Positions 26,608 through 36,393 of a stretch of 64,000 nucleotides of DNA are shown piece after piece; positions within the stretch are counted from its first letter, which is position 1; the number at the start of each line of letters is the position of its first letter. Below the pieces are notes generated by a model that was given only the letters and a program-made list of their open reading frames with translations, searched no databases and had not been told where the DNA came from. Source of the DNA: Solea solea (taxonomy: Eukaryota; Chordata; Actinopteri; Pleuronectiformes; Soleidae); contig NC_081134.1 of assembly GCF_958295425.1 (NCBI RefSeq), positions 3,996,054-4,060,053 of the forward strand. The letters are read 5' to 3'. A program made the position numbers and the translations under genes.

Positions 26608-27222
26608 GTCAGTCTGTCCTGGAAAACTCACAAAAACCTCAATATTTTTTACTTACATCTGCCTTTTCTTCTGTTTACTGATTGACTTTTCTTAACTTGA
26701 TTTTTTACAAATGTCAGATTTATTACAAACCAATGGCTTGTTTAATAGTTTAATACCGGATGACAACAAACGGATCCACCGCAGTTTCTTTACTACATTT
26801 CCTGCAGGATAAATAGACTTTTTCAGCATCTTGAAAAGTCGTGTGTTTAGTCCTGTGTTGTCTTGTTTATTTTGTAAATTCTCATTTATTTATTTTTTAC
26901 AATAACATATAAGTTAACATTCTGAAGGAAAAAATAAAGTAGTTTGAATTTTAATTGTCTCAAAACCTGTTTTACGGTACAGTAAAACCACTTTGTCTTT
27001 CGTCCTGTTCATCAGTTCATCATGGATGATTAGTTTGTCCTTTGTTGACTACTGTAAAAACAGGGTGTACAGCTCCTGAAATGGCTCATTAAATCAGGTC
27101 GAAATAATGTCTAATAGATTTTACGCATTGGACTTTTTGTGCCAAGCATATTCATTTTGTAATACATTTTAAAATGCTATTAAGTATTAAAATACTAGAT
27201 AAAACTAAAGCTTATCTAATCC

Positions 27223-27550
27223 ATGGTTCTCAAAGTAACACTATTATAATACAGTGGCGTAAACAGGAGGCAGACTTTTCACAGGAGGCAGATTTATTCC
27301 CTATAAGATAATGTGCTCTCTCCTCTTCTTCTTCACATATACTTCACACACTGATATAGTGACATTAGATTAAGATGGAGCGAGAGATAGAGTGACTCTA
27401 GTTAGTATTATTAAATATATTATTTGTTTCATTTTCTACACACTCTGATCACATTCCCTGATATAGAACAGTATTTGAGATTTTCCTCCGAGTATCACCA
27501 GAGGAGACTCGCGTACCCCTGGAGGTAACACACAGTTTGAGAACAATGGT
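27223..27550. mobile_element. hAT-type MITE copy with near-perfect 8-bp target duplication
   Basis: Starts 'atggttctcaaag' and ends 'gtttgagaacaatggt'. It is flanked by TCTAATCC (27215-27222) and TCTAATTC (27551-27558), which match 7 of 8. The interior 'cttttcacaggaggcaga' matches the 59612 copy. It ends in a region that carries the general dispersed repeat at 27650-27900. Confidence 0.65.
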
Positions 27551-27649
27551 TCTAATTCAAGGAGGAGAGCTCAAATATAAAAATTACTTTTACAAAAACT
27601 ATCAAGAGTAAAGTATGAACCCCTGGGTCTGATATGCTGCATCACATAC

Positions 27650-27900
27650 TCGCTCACTGGCTCCCGCTTTATCCTCCACACACACATAGGGTCAATTAAC
27701 AGTGTCCAATTAACTTAATCCCTGAAAAACTGCATGTTTTTGGACTGTGGAAGGAAACTGGTGTAGCCGGAGTTAACCCACACGCACACAATGAGAACAT
27801 GAAAACTCCACACAGAGAGCCCCTCCATCGAACCGGTGACCTTCTTGCCGAGAGACAACAATGCTAGCCACTGCCCCACCATATGACCGCATATCATACT
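27650..27900 (-). repeat. Dispersed repeat copy
   Basis: Inverted copy of the 223-411 family, with 'ctgcatgtttttggactgtg' and 'aactccacacagag'. Confidence 0.65.
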
Positions 27901-29218
27901 GTATACCCTAAATTGCAGCCTGTCTTTGTGATTTGGTAATTGTGTAAAAACAATCAATCATTGAGCACTAGTTGTCACTTTTTGCCTGTTTTTGTTGAGA
28001 GTCAACTTTTTTCTTTCCTTTTGTAAGGAAATCATGTGTGTGTTTCTCCCCGTTGTATTACTTACACATGTTTGTAAGCCTGACATTGATTGATTGTGTT
28101 TACTCTCATAAAAAAAGCTTTTAGGAAAAAAATAAGCAGCTGGCCACAGTGAAACCAGACCAAGGAAATTGGAATTTAAACAGGAAATTAGGACTTGACG
28201 TTCCATGTTCAGATCATTTTGTGATGTGATTTCCACGTAAGGGATGATGATGATCTTTTACACTTCTGCTCTGATGATGATGAGCAGCTCATGCTTCACA
28301 ACCTGTGTAGACATATACATAAACATAAATAAGTCACACCCAGAGTGTGTGGAAAAACACACACACTGGGATAAAGCTTGATCTTCTGCAGACTCTGCTT
28401 TATCTGAAGAACATGAAACAATAGGAAGAATAAATAGAGTATTTTACTGTGTTGAAGGGCGTGCAGGGCTGCTAATGTTTGACATGTTTTAGCACGCTGT
28501 GGCGCTGCCTCTGCATTCTGAGCTGCACTGTCAGCTACAGGCTCTGATGTGAATATTTTGGAGGCTGTGTCAGGATGGTTGACATCCTCCGGGTTTGTAA
28601 ATCACTAGTGCATGATAAGTTAACAATTTTTTTTTGTTTTGTTTAATCACGGATGCATCATTGCTCATAAATCTGACAATCAAACAGTCAGCTGGTTACT
28701 GATTTTAATTATATATTAGGTGAAAGAGCCGAATAATGGGAGGAGTATCAGAGAATTCATATTTCTCTTCTGAATGTTCACTTTCTTCCTTTGGTATCAC
28801 TGTCTAAATGGCATCATTAATAGTGTTAATAAGCCGTAACATAGAAATTGTCAAAAAACAACAACTTTGAGTTGCCAGATTTTTATGAAATCTGCCTGCA
28901 ATTCATTGGTGTTTTCTCTTCTTGTGTTAAAAACATATCTTCTGACTAAAATCCACAAAAAACTGTTAACTAACCTTAACCTTACTTATTAATGGTTATT
29001 AACTTGTACTTAAAGTCAACAGCAGCTATGCTTACAATACCTAAAATAATATACATATACCTTATGTACGATGGAATGCGGTGTGCATTAATCATCATTA
29101 TTGCAGTACTTAATAACAGCATCTGCTTTTCAAGATCCATCTGGGTTTCAGTTATACATTTTAGTATGAAATTAATTCTTTGGGAGTTTTGCCAAATATA
29201 ATGGGAAAATAACATATA

Positions 29219-29331
29219 TCTATAAATTCCAGGAACATCTGTCTGTCTGTGTGTTACTCGCATATAACACACCAAACCAACAATTCCTAAAAACACACAC
29301 AAAAACAGATTTTGCACTGGCACTGCACTAG
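29219..29331 (+). mobile_element. Short Helitron-like non-autonomous element (copy 1)
   Basis: Starts TCTATAAATTCCAGG immediately after an A and ends 'ggcactgcactag' immediately before T. A 5' TC, a 3' CTAG and insertion between A and T are hallmarks of Helitrons. Only the two ends remain. Confidence 0.5.
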
Positions 29332-29696
29332 TCTATCTATAAATTCCAGGAACGCAGACACACACACAGACATTCTCTCAGGTAGCCCACAGTGCTGTGT
29401 GAGTGAGAGGGGGAGTGGCTACAGTAGAGCGGCAAAAGCCAATGTGTGCTTCTTTTACTGATATCTTTTATATTACTTATCCAAACAACATCAAACTTGA
29501 GTAACACACAGACAGACGTTCCTGGAATTTATAGATATGCCATTATGTCAGTATCAGTATTTGCTTTCTACCATACACAAATAAAAATGTCACTGAACTT
29601 TTGCTGTGTAACAGTAGCAATGAGCACTCAAACACACCAAACCAACAATTACTAAAAACACACACAAAAACAGATTTTGCATGGGCACTGCACTAG
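29332..29696 (+). mobile_element. Helitron-like non-autonomous element (copy 2), head-to-tail with copy 1
   Basis: Begins TCTATCTATAAATTCC directly at the CTAG end of copy 1 and ends 'gggcactgcactag' before T. Inside, at about 29505-29535, lies an inverted copy of the 5' end ('ttcctggaatttatagat'). A related, longer copy is at 48110-48855. No Rep/helicase coding sequence. Confidence 0.5.
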
Positions 29697-29861
29697 TATA
29701 ATGTAATAGTAATTATTACATGATCAAGTGTCTTCAAATCATTGGTCATCCAGAAGACGACTTGATGAATTGCTAATTTTCCTCTGAATTTGTGTAGTAA
29801 CCTAATCTAATCTCATGCACTCTCGCTCATCTTCTACCGCTTTATCCTCCACTTGAGGGCC

Positions 29862-29942
29862 TCTAATCTAATCTAATCTAATCTAATCTAATCTAATCTA
29901 ATCTAATCTAATCTAATCTAATCTAATCTAATCTAATCTATA
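29862..29942. repeat. (TCTAA)n pentanucleotide microsatellite
   Basis: About 16 near-perfect copies of TCTAA. Confidence 0.95.
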
Positions 29943-30023
29943 TTTTAAAGTTGTACTAACGAAACTATCAACAGCATTCCTGCCCTCATATAAAGTTTTT
30001 TGTTTGTTTTGTTTTGTTTTTTA

Positions 30024-30300
30024 AATGTGGCATGTCTATGTGGGCCCCAAAAGGGTTTCATGCATGATTTCCATGGTGGCCCCACCCGTGTTTGCCCACT
30101 TCAAGCACATGCCCACTCAATGCCCTTTCAAGGTTACCTGGTTACAAAGTGGGTACATTATGCAGGTCCCATATGGTTTTAGTAACTTGGGGTCCACATG
30201 GGAAGCCAATTTGAGCAAACATGGACAGACAAACCCACTTGGGACTCATATTGTCAGCCCGAATATAAGGGGACCACACGGACATGCTGGCTGTATACTT
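30024..30300. repeat. Internally repetitive sequence upstream of ltb4r
   Basis: Recurring 'gtgggcccc', 'ggtggccccac', 'ggtccacatgg' and 'ggaccacacgg' words suggest a degenerate tandem or dispersed repeat. It lies 57 bp before the ltb4r start codon. Confidence 0.4.
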
Positions 30301-30356
30301 TCCTGTAGTGGGTTCTAACTGTGTCTCTCATCTTCAGCATCCACATTTCTTTCAGT

Positions 30357-32185
30357 ATGAAAAACCTCAGTGGTTCAAATGTACTTCCCACTGTCGGTGA
30401 CTCGAACCCTGAGAGTGACAGCGTCGTGAGCAATGACTTCTCCACAACTTTCGGTGCCCTCATCCTGGGCCTGGTCTTCCTCCTTGGTGTCCCTGGAAAC
30501 TTCTTCATCGTCTGGAGCATCTTGGCGCGCATCCGACGCCGCTCAGTCACCGCCATCCTCATCCTCAACCTGGCATTTGCCGACGGCTTCCTCATGTTCC
30601 TCACCATCTTCTTCATCATCTACCTGGCAAAGCAGACGTGGGTCTTTGGTGCAGCCATGTGTAAAGGGATGTTCTACCTGTGTAACTCCAACATGTACGC
30701 GTCCATCTTTCTTATCACACTGATGAGCGTGCACAGGCTTGTGGCTGTGGTGTTTCCCGGAAAAGTGTCCCTCATCTCCAGTAAGAAGATTGCCAGGAGG
30801 GTGATTGTTGTCATGTGGGTGCTGGTGATGCTCATCGCCATCCCCTCTGTGGTGTTTCGGGATGTGAGGATTGACAAGGATGAAAGGAATAAAACAAGAG
30901 TGGTGTGTGCACCCAATCACACCCTTCCTCGACATGTAAGTAAAGTCACAGAGCTACAACTAATACAAATGATAACCATCGTTTTTTAAATATGTAACAT
31001 TTATGCATTAGAATATAGACTCAAATTGGGAACAACTCCTGATTAGAGTCTTATGGTCAGGCGTCCGAATACTTTGGTCCACATAGTGTAGACTAGCTGA
31101 ACAAGTTCACTGTAATGGTTTTTATTCTCAACAACAGAGAAAAATAAGTGGTGTAACACTTTGAACCTCCATTCTGTGAACAAAACACTGCCTTGTTTTT
31201 ACTAAACTAAATATGTAGCGGCTAATTCTCTGAAGTAAGACGCCGTTAAAGACGAACGATGTAGTTTCAGCACTAATCTCACCTTGTTCTGCCTTGTTTT
31301 GACACATCCATTCATGTCCACTGAAGCCTGTGCAGTTTTAACTGTGAACATACACAATGTTGTTTTGTTTTCTCCTCTCGTGTACAGGTACGTTTTCAGT
31401 ACGCCCTCGAGACAGTGGCGGGGTTCATTCTTCCTTATGCAATCATCATAACCTGCTATGTTCTGATCCTGCGACGCCTGAGGCAGACCAAGTTCAAGCG
31501 AAGGATCCGCAGCGAGAAACTCATCCTGGCCATCGTGGTGATGTTTGGCCTTTTCTGGCTTCCGTACCACGTCATTAACATGATACAGGTGTGTGAGAGT
31601 GTGTTTGCGCAGTCGCCAAAACACTTGACATCAGTGATGTGATTTTTTTTTGTTTTGTCCAAGGTTGCTGCTGAATGGTACCCAGACAATTCACCAACCA
31701 GAGAATTGTGAGTAACAAATCAGTTCTTTAAACTGGCTGTTTGCCATGTTGCATTTCTGTCCAGACACAGAATTCAGTCCAATATTTTTAATACAGTCGT
31801 ACAAAATGCAAATGCACACAAGTTTAACAATTTTCTTCTTTTTGTAAGCACCCAGTATGTAATTTCTGCTGCTCCTGGTCTTCATTAAATAAGCTTCAGC
31901 TCACTTCCTGATGAAGTGACTGATGCTCTTGGTCTTTTTCCCAGTTTTTTTTTTTTCAATCTATGCCTCACTACAGCAGCAGCAACAGGTCTCAGTTCAT
32001 CAACGTCTTTATCCGTAGCATGTGTCGCAAACAAAGTGTGTCTCTGATCCTTTTGCGTTCTTTTTTCTCTCCAATAAGGCTTTTATTGTGAAATATTTGC
32101 AGGGCCAGCAGATCAGTGACTTCACTCTGCAGATGCAATTGTATTATTACATTAATGTTAATTTTCAAAGGCAAACCCATAAATG

Positions 32186-32220
<35 letters not shown>

Positions 32221-32585
32221 TCACACTATATATACATATTATACTACAGCCCAGTACCATAGTTTGAGAACCACAGATCTAAGAATTTCACTGACATCTC
32301 TAAACTGTTCATCCACACAGATTAGAATACATCTCTAAATCCAGCCGTGCCGTCACCTCAGCTTTGGCCTTCATCAGCAGCTGCGCCAATCCTGTGCTCT
32401 ACACCTTTGCTGGGAAGTCCTACATGAAGAAGAATGGCCTGGCCTTCATGGCCAAGCTCTTCGAGGGCATAACATCAGACCAGGGAGGGAACAAAAAAAG
32501 TCGTGTCCTAGGCAAAGACACCTTAGATAACAGCAACATCCCAGCAAACAGCTCAGCGTCACAATCTGGACAAAATGGTATATGA
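30357..32585 (+). CDS. ltb4r: Leukotriene B4 receptor 1-like class A GPCR
   Basis: Coding exons 30357-30935, 31388-31588, 31664-31707 and 32321-32585, all GT-AG and in phase: 1089 nt, 362 aa. ATG 30357 follows an acceptor-like 'ttctttcag' and gives an N-terminus with NLS glycosylation sequon. Segments: TM1 about 33-56 (GVPGNFFIVWSIL, the GN motif), TM2 with NLAFADG, TM3 starting near Cys102, Cys184 in extracellular loop 2 as its likely disulfide partner, TM6 with FWLPYHVINM, and TM7 ending NPVLY. 'VWSILxRxxxRSVTA' and the 'AKLFEG' tail resemble BLT1 more than BLT2. By family knowledge it binds LTB4 and couples to Gi for leukocyte chemotaxis. The DRY position reads H126-R-L. Mammalian BLT coding regions are intronless; this one is split. 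It lies between nfatc4 and sdr39u1, as expected for this synteny block. Confidence 0.88.
31045..31092. mobile_element. Tc1/mariner-like end fragment in ltb4r intron 1
   Basis: 'atggtcaggcgtccgaatac' followed by 'tttggtccacatagtg' resembles a fish Tc1/mariner inverted-repeat end. It is a short remnant. Confidence 0.4.
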
Positions 32586-33551
32586 GACTGAAACGTGTGT
32601 GGATTTTGTTTAAAGCTGCCTTGGTGGGTTTAAAAAAATTAGTATTTTGATTTGTAGATGCAACGTTTACGTTTGACTGGAAGATGATGGCACACGAAAC
32701 TGTTTTATGTATATATGATGTGTGTATCAGGAATGTAAATATTCTGTATTTTTTATATTGCATTTTGTGGCTGTTAACGAACATCGGAAACGTTATATAC
32801 TAATTAATTACAGCATTTAATTATCTACTTAAAGCAATTGCACTGAAGAAAATGATTGCTTAACTGCAAATATATGAATGTTTCATAGAGTTAAAACACT
32901 GTAATGTAGTTTGTGCAGCCCTGACAGTTTTAATTTTATATGCACAATAGTTAACTGTCAGCCTATAGGTTATATCAATCAATTTTTTAACCATACTGCC
33001 TCTACTTATGGGAGCAACAGGAGTCATGATTGGAGACATATGCATTAACTTCATGCATCATGTACTTCAGCTCAAAACAGGCATTTCCTGTGATCACCAA
33101 CAAGCCTTTTAAATCTCAAATAAATTGATTGCTCTATATGGGTTCTCATTTTAGGCCGAAGACATGAACCACTCACTTTGTGGCTTAGAGTTTATCTAAA
33201 TGCACTGTTATATACCCTGGGTTTCCCTTACACTTTTTGTTAGAGGCCAATCTTTTTGTTAGAGGCCAATCTTTTGCAGTGATTCAGTTTGACAATGTGG
33301 AGCTAGATTTCAACACAGAAACTTTGACTAATGACTGGTAATAACGTGGCTGCATGAAACCTCATCTCACTCTGACAAACTGTACATTCAAGGTCAGTCA
33401 TTAAACAGTATTTATACAATTTGATCAGTGCCGCTACTAGAATTACATAGCGTAAATATGCTTCATACAGTTGAATTGCACCATATCCTTTTAATCTTCA
33501 TAACCACATTTAAGTCGACTGATTTTGTTCAACATTTGATTAAAACTGTTC

Positions 33552-33557
33552 AATAAA
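33552..33557 (+). terminator. ltb4r: Candidate poly(A) signal of ltb4r
   Basis: AATAAA on the plus strand, about 1 kb after the stop codon at 32585. An earlier AATAAA near 33119 is an alternative. 32586-33551 shows no open gene and is presumably 3'UTR. Confidence 0.35.
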
Positions 33558-33586
33558 AAAGGCCAACATTTAATACTTTTGTTTTC

Positions 33587-35340
33587 TTTATTGGGTGGAC
33601 CAACTATGCAGCATGACACATCAAAACCAACCCGACTGTTACTTTACATTGAGCTGCCCATTAATTCAGTGATACATTTAGATTCCAGTTTGAATATTAC
33701 ATTGTATTACACACATTACATAATACAAGTGCAATTCAAAAAAAATGTATATGATCAATCTGGACCTATTTTTCAGTTACATTAATGTGTTTGAACCGAC
33801 TATCTGAACATGTGCTTAAAACCCCCCCCCCCCCCCCACTGTTTTATGGGATTGCGCAAGTATTACTACAGTTCATTTACATGTTAAATATAAATCATAC
33901 AAATAAAAACATGTTTACAGGAAGAAATTGGCAAGCGGCAAAGCAGCAGTCGTCAGTTTATGTCAACGTTCCCATTACCTGTGAACGACAAGGAAAAGAC
34001 ACCATTTTATTTCAGCATTACAAAAACATTAAAGGCTGCATGTGGTAGGGGTAGTTACAACACACTGCAACCTTTAAGTTAGGCTGCATGTTGTTCATAT
34101 AAGCAGTAATGTTACCAATATGGACCTGATAAACATGGATGTTGTTGAATGACATGTAAACTATGCAATTGTATACATCCAAGAGAAGTACTGACCTCAA
34201 CTTTTATGCCTCCAGACCGAACACTGAAAATGCAAAAGAAACGATGTTTAAATTTCACATTTTAATATAGTCAACGGTTCTCTATCATCTGTATAGTCAA
34301 ACCAATCAGGGCAGTGAAAGAATAATCATCAGCTTCAGGTGAAACACGGACTCACATGCAACTCATCATTAAGGTTTGACTCTAGAAAAGTGGCATCATG
34401 TTTTTGGAAATGTGGTTTTGATATTACACATAATATCAACCACTGCTTTGTCAGTCATAAATTGAAATACAACCGATTACAATTACAGCAGACCCTTTTG
34501 TACAATTAAAGAGTTATCTATAGAATGTGAAAAAAACAGCATATTTGTCTCATTGGACAAATCAAAAAACACCAATTTAGTTTAGGGCCAATTTACCAAT
34601 TAATTACTTGTCAATAATGGTAAATATTTCATAACCACAACTTATAAAATAAAATGTGCTTTTCTTTCTACTACACTGTACAGTGCATTGGTCAAGATAA
34701 AACCAGTGGGTTTCTCCAGTTTTTTTAAAACCACATGGTACAAGCACGTGGTGCTAAATAACATACAACTGGGCGAATTTTTTTTAAATATAATTTCCTT
34801 CAAAAACAAATTTGTAATGAACTAAACTTCCATTTAATGTATTGTTCAAGAAACAAGCGTGAAATTATCTTAGACTTAAACAATTCTACTTTCAAAAACA
34901 CAATTAAATGCAATTCCACACCAATCAAAACACACTTGACCGTTAATACTAAGCTAATTCGGTAAGCACAGTTCACTCAGCTGCAGCCTTACTCGTTACT
35001 AGTTAGTGCCTCGTTATTAGTTAAGAACCACGCGGTCGAACAATGGATATCCGTGCGGAAGGAACCACAACAAACAGGTACGTGAACGTACCGACTTTTA
35101 CGTTAATAGCGTAGTAGTGACACAAACCTGATGATAATGATGATGATTTCGCGCGTGGATGTCGGTAGTTTCTTGATGTTCGTGATTCTGCCACGGGAGA
35201 CACGAACGAACCAACATCACCACAAGAAGGAAGGGAGAGAGACCGCTAATGACGCTGAGGCGCAATTTATATCGTTATCAAACCACGTGTTCACGTCCTA
35301 CGTCACAAAACCAACAGCAACTTCCGGGTCTACTGCGCAA
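33587..35340 (-). other. Putative minus-strand transcription unit, product unknown
   Basis: Going leftward: a promoter-like motif cluster at 35284-35339; a possible first exon ending 35128 with donor GTTTGTG; a possible acceptor (gcattttcag, next exon starting 34223); and an AATAAA at 33592-33587. I could not find a reading frame resembling a known protein, so it may be a non-coding RNA, a snoRNA host or a gene with short exons I missed. A poly-C run occupies 33822-33838. Confidence 0.3.
35284..35339 (-). promoter_or_regulatory. Housekeeping-type promoter motif cluster
   Basis: In 56 bp there is an E-box CACGTG (35284-35289), a CRE-like TACGTCA (35299-35305), an ETS-type ACTTCCGGG (35320-35328) and an NRF1-like half site TGCGCA (35334-35339). 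Such clusters mark TATA-less promoters. Orientation toward the minus strand is inferred from the splice donor at 35128. Confidence 0.5.
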
Positions 35341-35497
35341 TAAAATACACACACACACAAAATAAATAATGTATATATATATATATAAAATCAAATATTC
35401 TGTTAATGTGCTGATAAATATAAATATGAATGTATATTAACTATACTTAAGTTTTTAAAATACATTTTATTAGCAAATATATGTTTTGTCACTGAAC

Positions 35498-36060
35498 TAA
35501 GGCTAATGATTGTTGAACGTAATCATAATCATTATTTTCGCGATTAATCGAGTGCTTGTTTGGTCTGGAAAATGAAAATTTTGAAAAAAATGTTGATCAG
35601 TGTTTAGCAAACCTGGAGATGAAGATGTTCCAAAAACCAAAACTTATTCAATTTTCAATTATTTCCTTGTTACATAAGGAGCAAAGTAGCCAGAAAATAT
35701 TTACATTTAAGAAGCTAAAAACTGATCATTGCAGCACTGATATTTAAATTTATATCATAAATAATTGCAATTGATAGTTATATACAGTGTGTATATTAGA
35801 GCTGCAACTAACGATTACGTTCATAATCGATTAATCTGTCGATTATTTTCACATAATTGTTTGGCCTATAAAATATCAGAAAACTTTAAAAATGTTGATC
35901 CGTGTTTAGTAAACCTGGAAATGATGATATTTGTAGAGAAAGAAGCCAGACAATGTTCACGTTTAAGAAGCTGAAAAATCCGAATGGATTGTCAAAATAG
36001 TTTACAATTAATTTAGTAATCGATTAATAATCGAATAGTCATTCAATTATTTTAAGCAAA
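35498..36060. mobile_element. Two adjacent copies of a 'gctgcaactaacgatta' MITE-like repeat
   Basis: Both copies carry 'cgattaatc', 'cttgtttggt' or 'attgtttggc', and 'aaaatgttgatc(a/c)gtgttta'. The second starts 'agagctgcaactaacgatta' at about 35790. The same family recurs at 37069, 49263 and elsewhere. The class is unknown to me. Confidence 0.65.
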
Positions 36061-36196
36061 CTGTGACCAGAAGACTTTCTCAACAAAAAATAATACAGTT
36101 ACGACAAAGTAATTAAATCATTACATACATTTATGTGGGCGTAGTTGGATCTCGCAGCCGGGGACTCCATCACTTTGTAGGGAACAGTTACTTTGG

Positions 36197-36204
36197 CCCC
36201 GCCC
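36197..36204 (+). promoter_or_regulatory. sdr39u1: GC box upstream of sdr39u1
   Basis: CCCCGCCC lies 190 bp before the sdr39u1 ATG, within the only GC-rich patch of the flank. A TGAGTGACTC AP-1-like palindrome follows a few bases later. Confidence 0.4.
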
Positions 36205-36393
36205 GCTGAGTGACTCGATTTACAACAGAGCTCAGCTCAGCTCAACCGTGAGATGAACGAATCGTTTCAGAAAGTGATTCAGTTCAGTTCGGTCACCTGT
36301 TCGCGAACGATAAAACACTACCTTGAAATGATCATGTAATTCCTGGTTCGCTTAGAGAGTGTTTCCACGTTTCTACACTGGAACTGTGTGACC

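Noticed and set aside
29862..29942. Regularly spaced repeat resembling a CRISPR-like array
   Set aside because: It is a plain TCTAA pentanucleotide microsatellite in a eukaryotic genome, without spacers.
30321..30356. Upstream extension of the ltb4r frame
   Set aside because: It begins at GTG, and 'ttctttcag' just before 30356 looks like a splice acceptor. ATG 30357 is the first Met and gives a family-typical N-terminus.
34018..34200. 60-codon minus-strand frame in the unassigned unit
   Set aside because: No homology that I recognise and no link in phase to the candidate first exon; treated as likely UTR or non-coding sequence.
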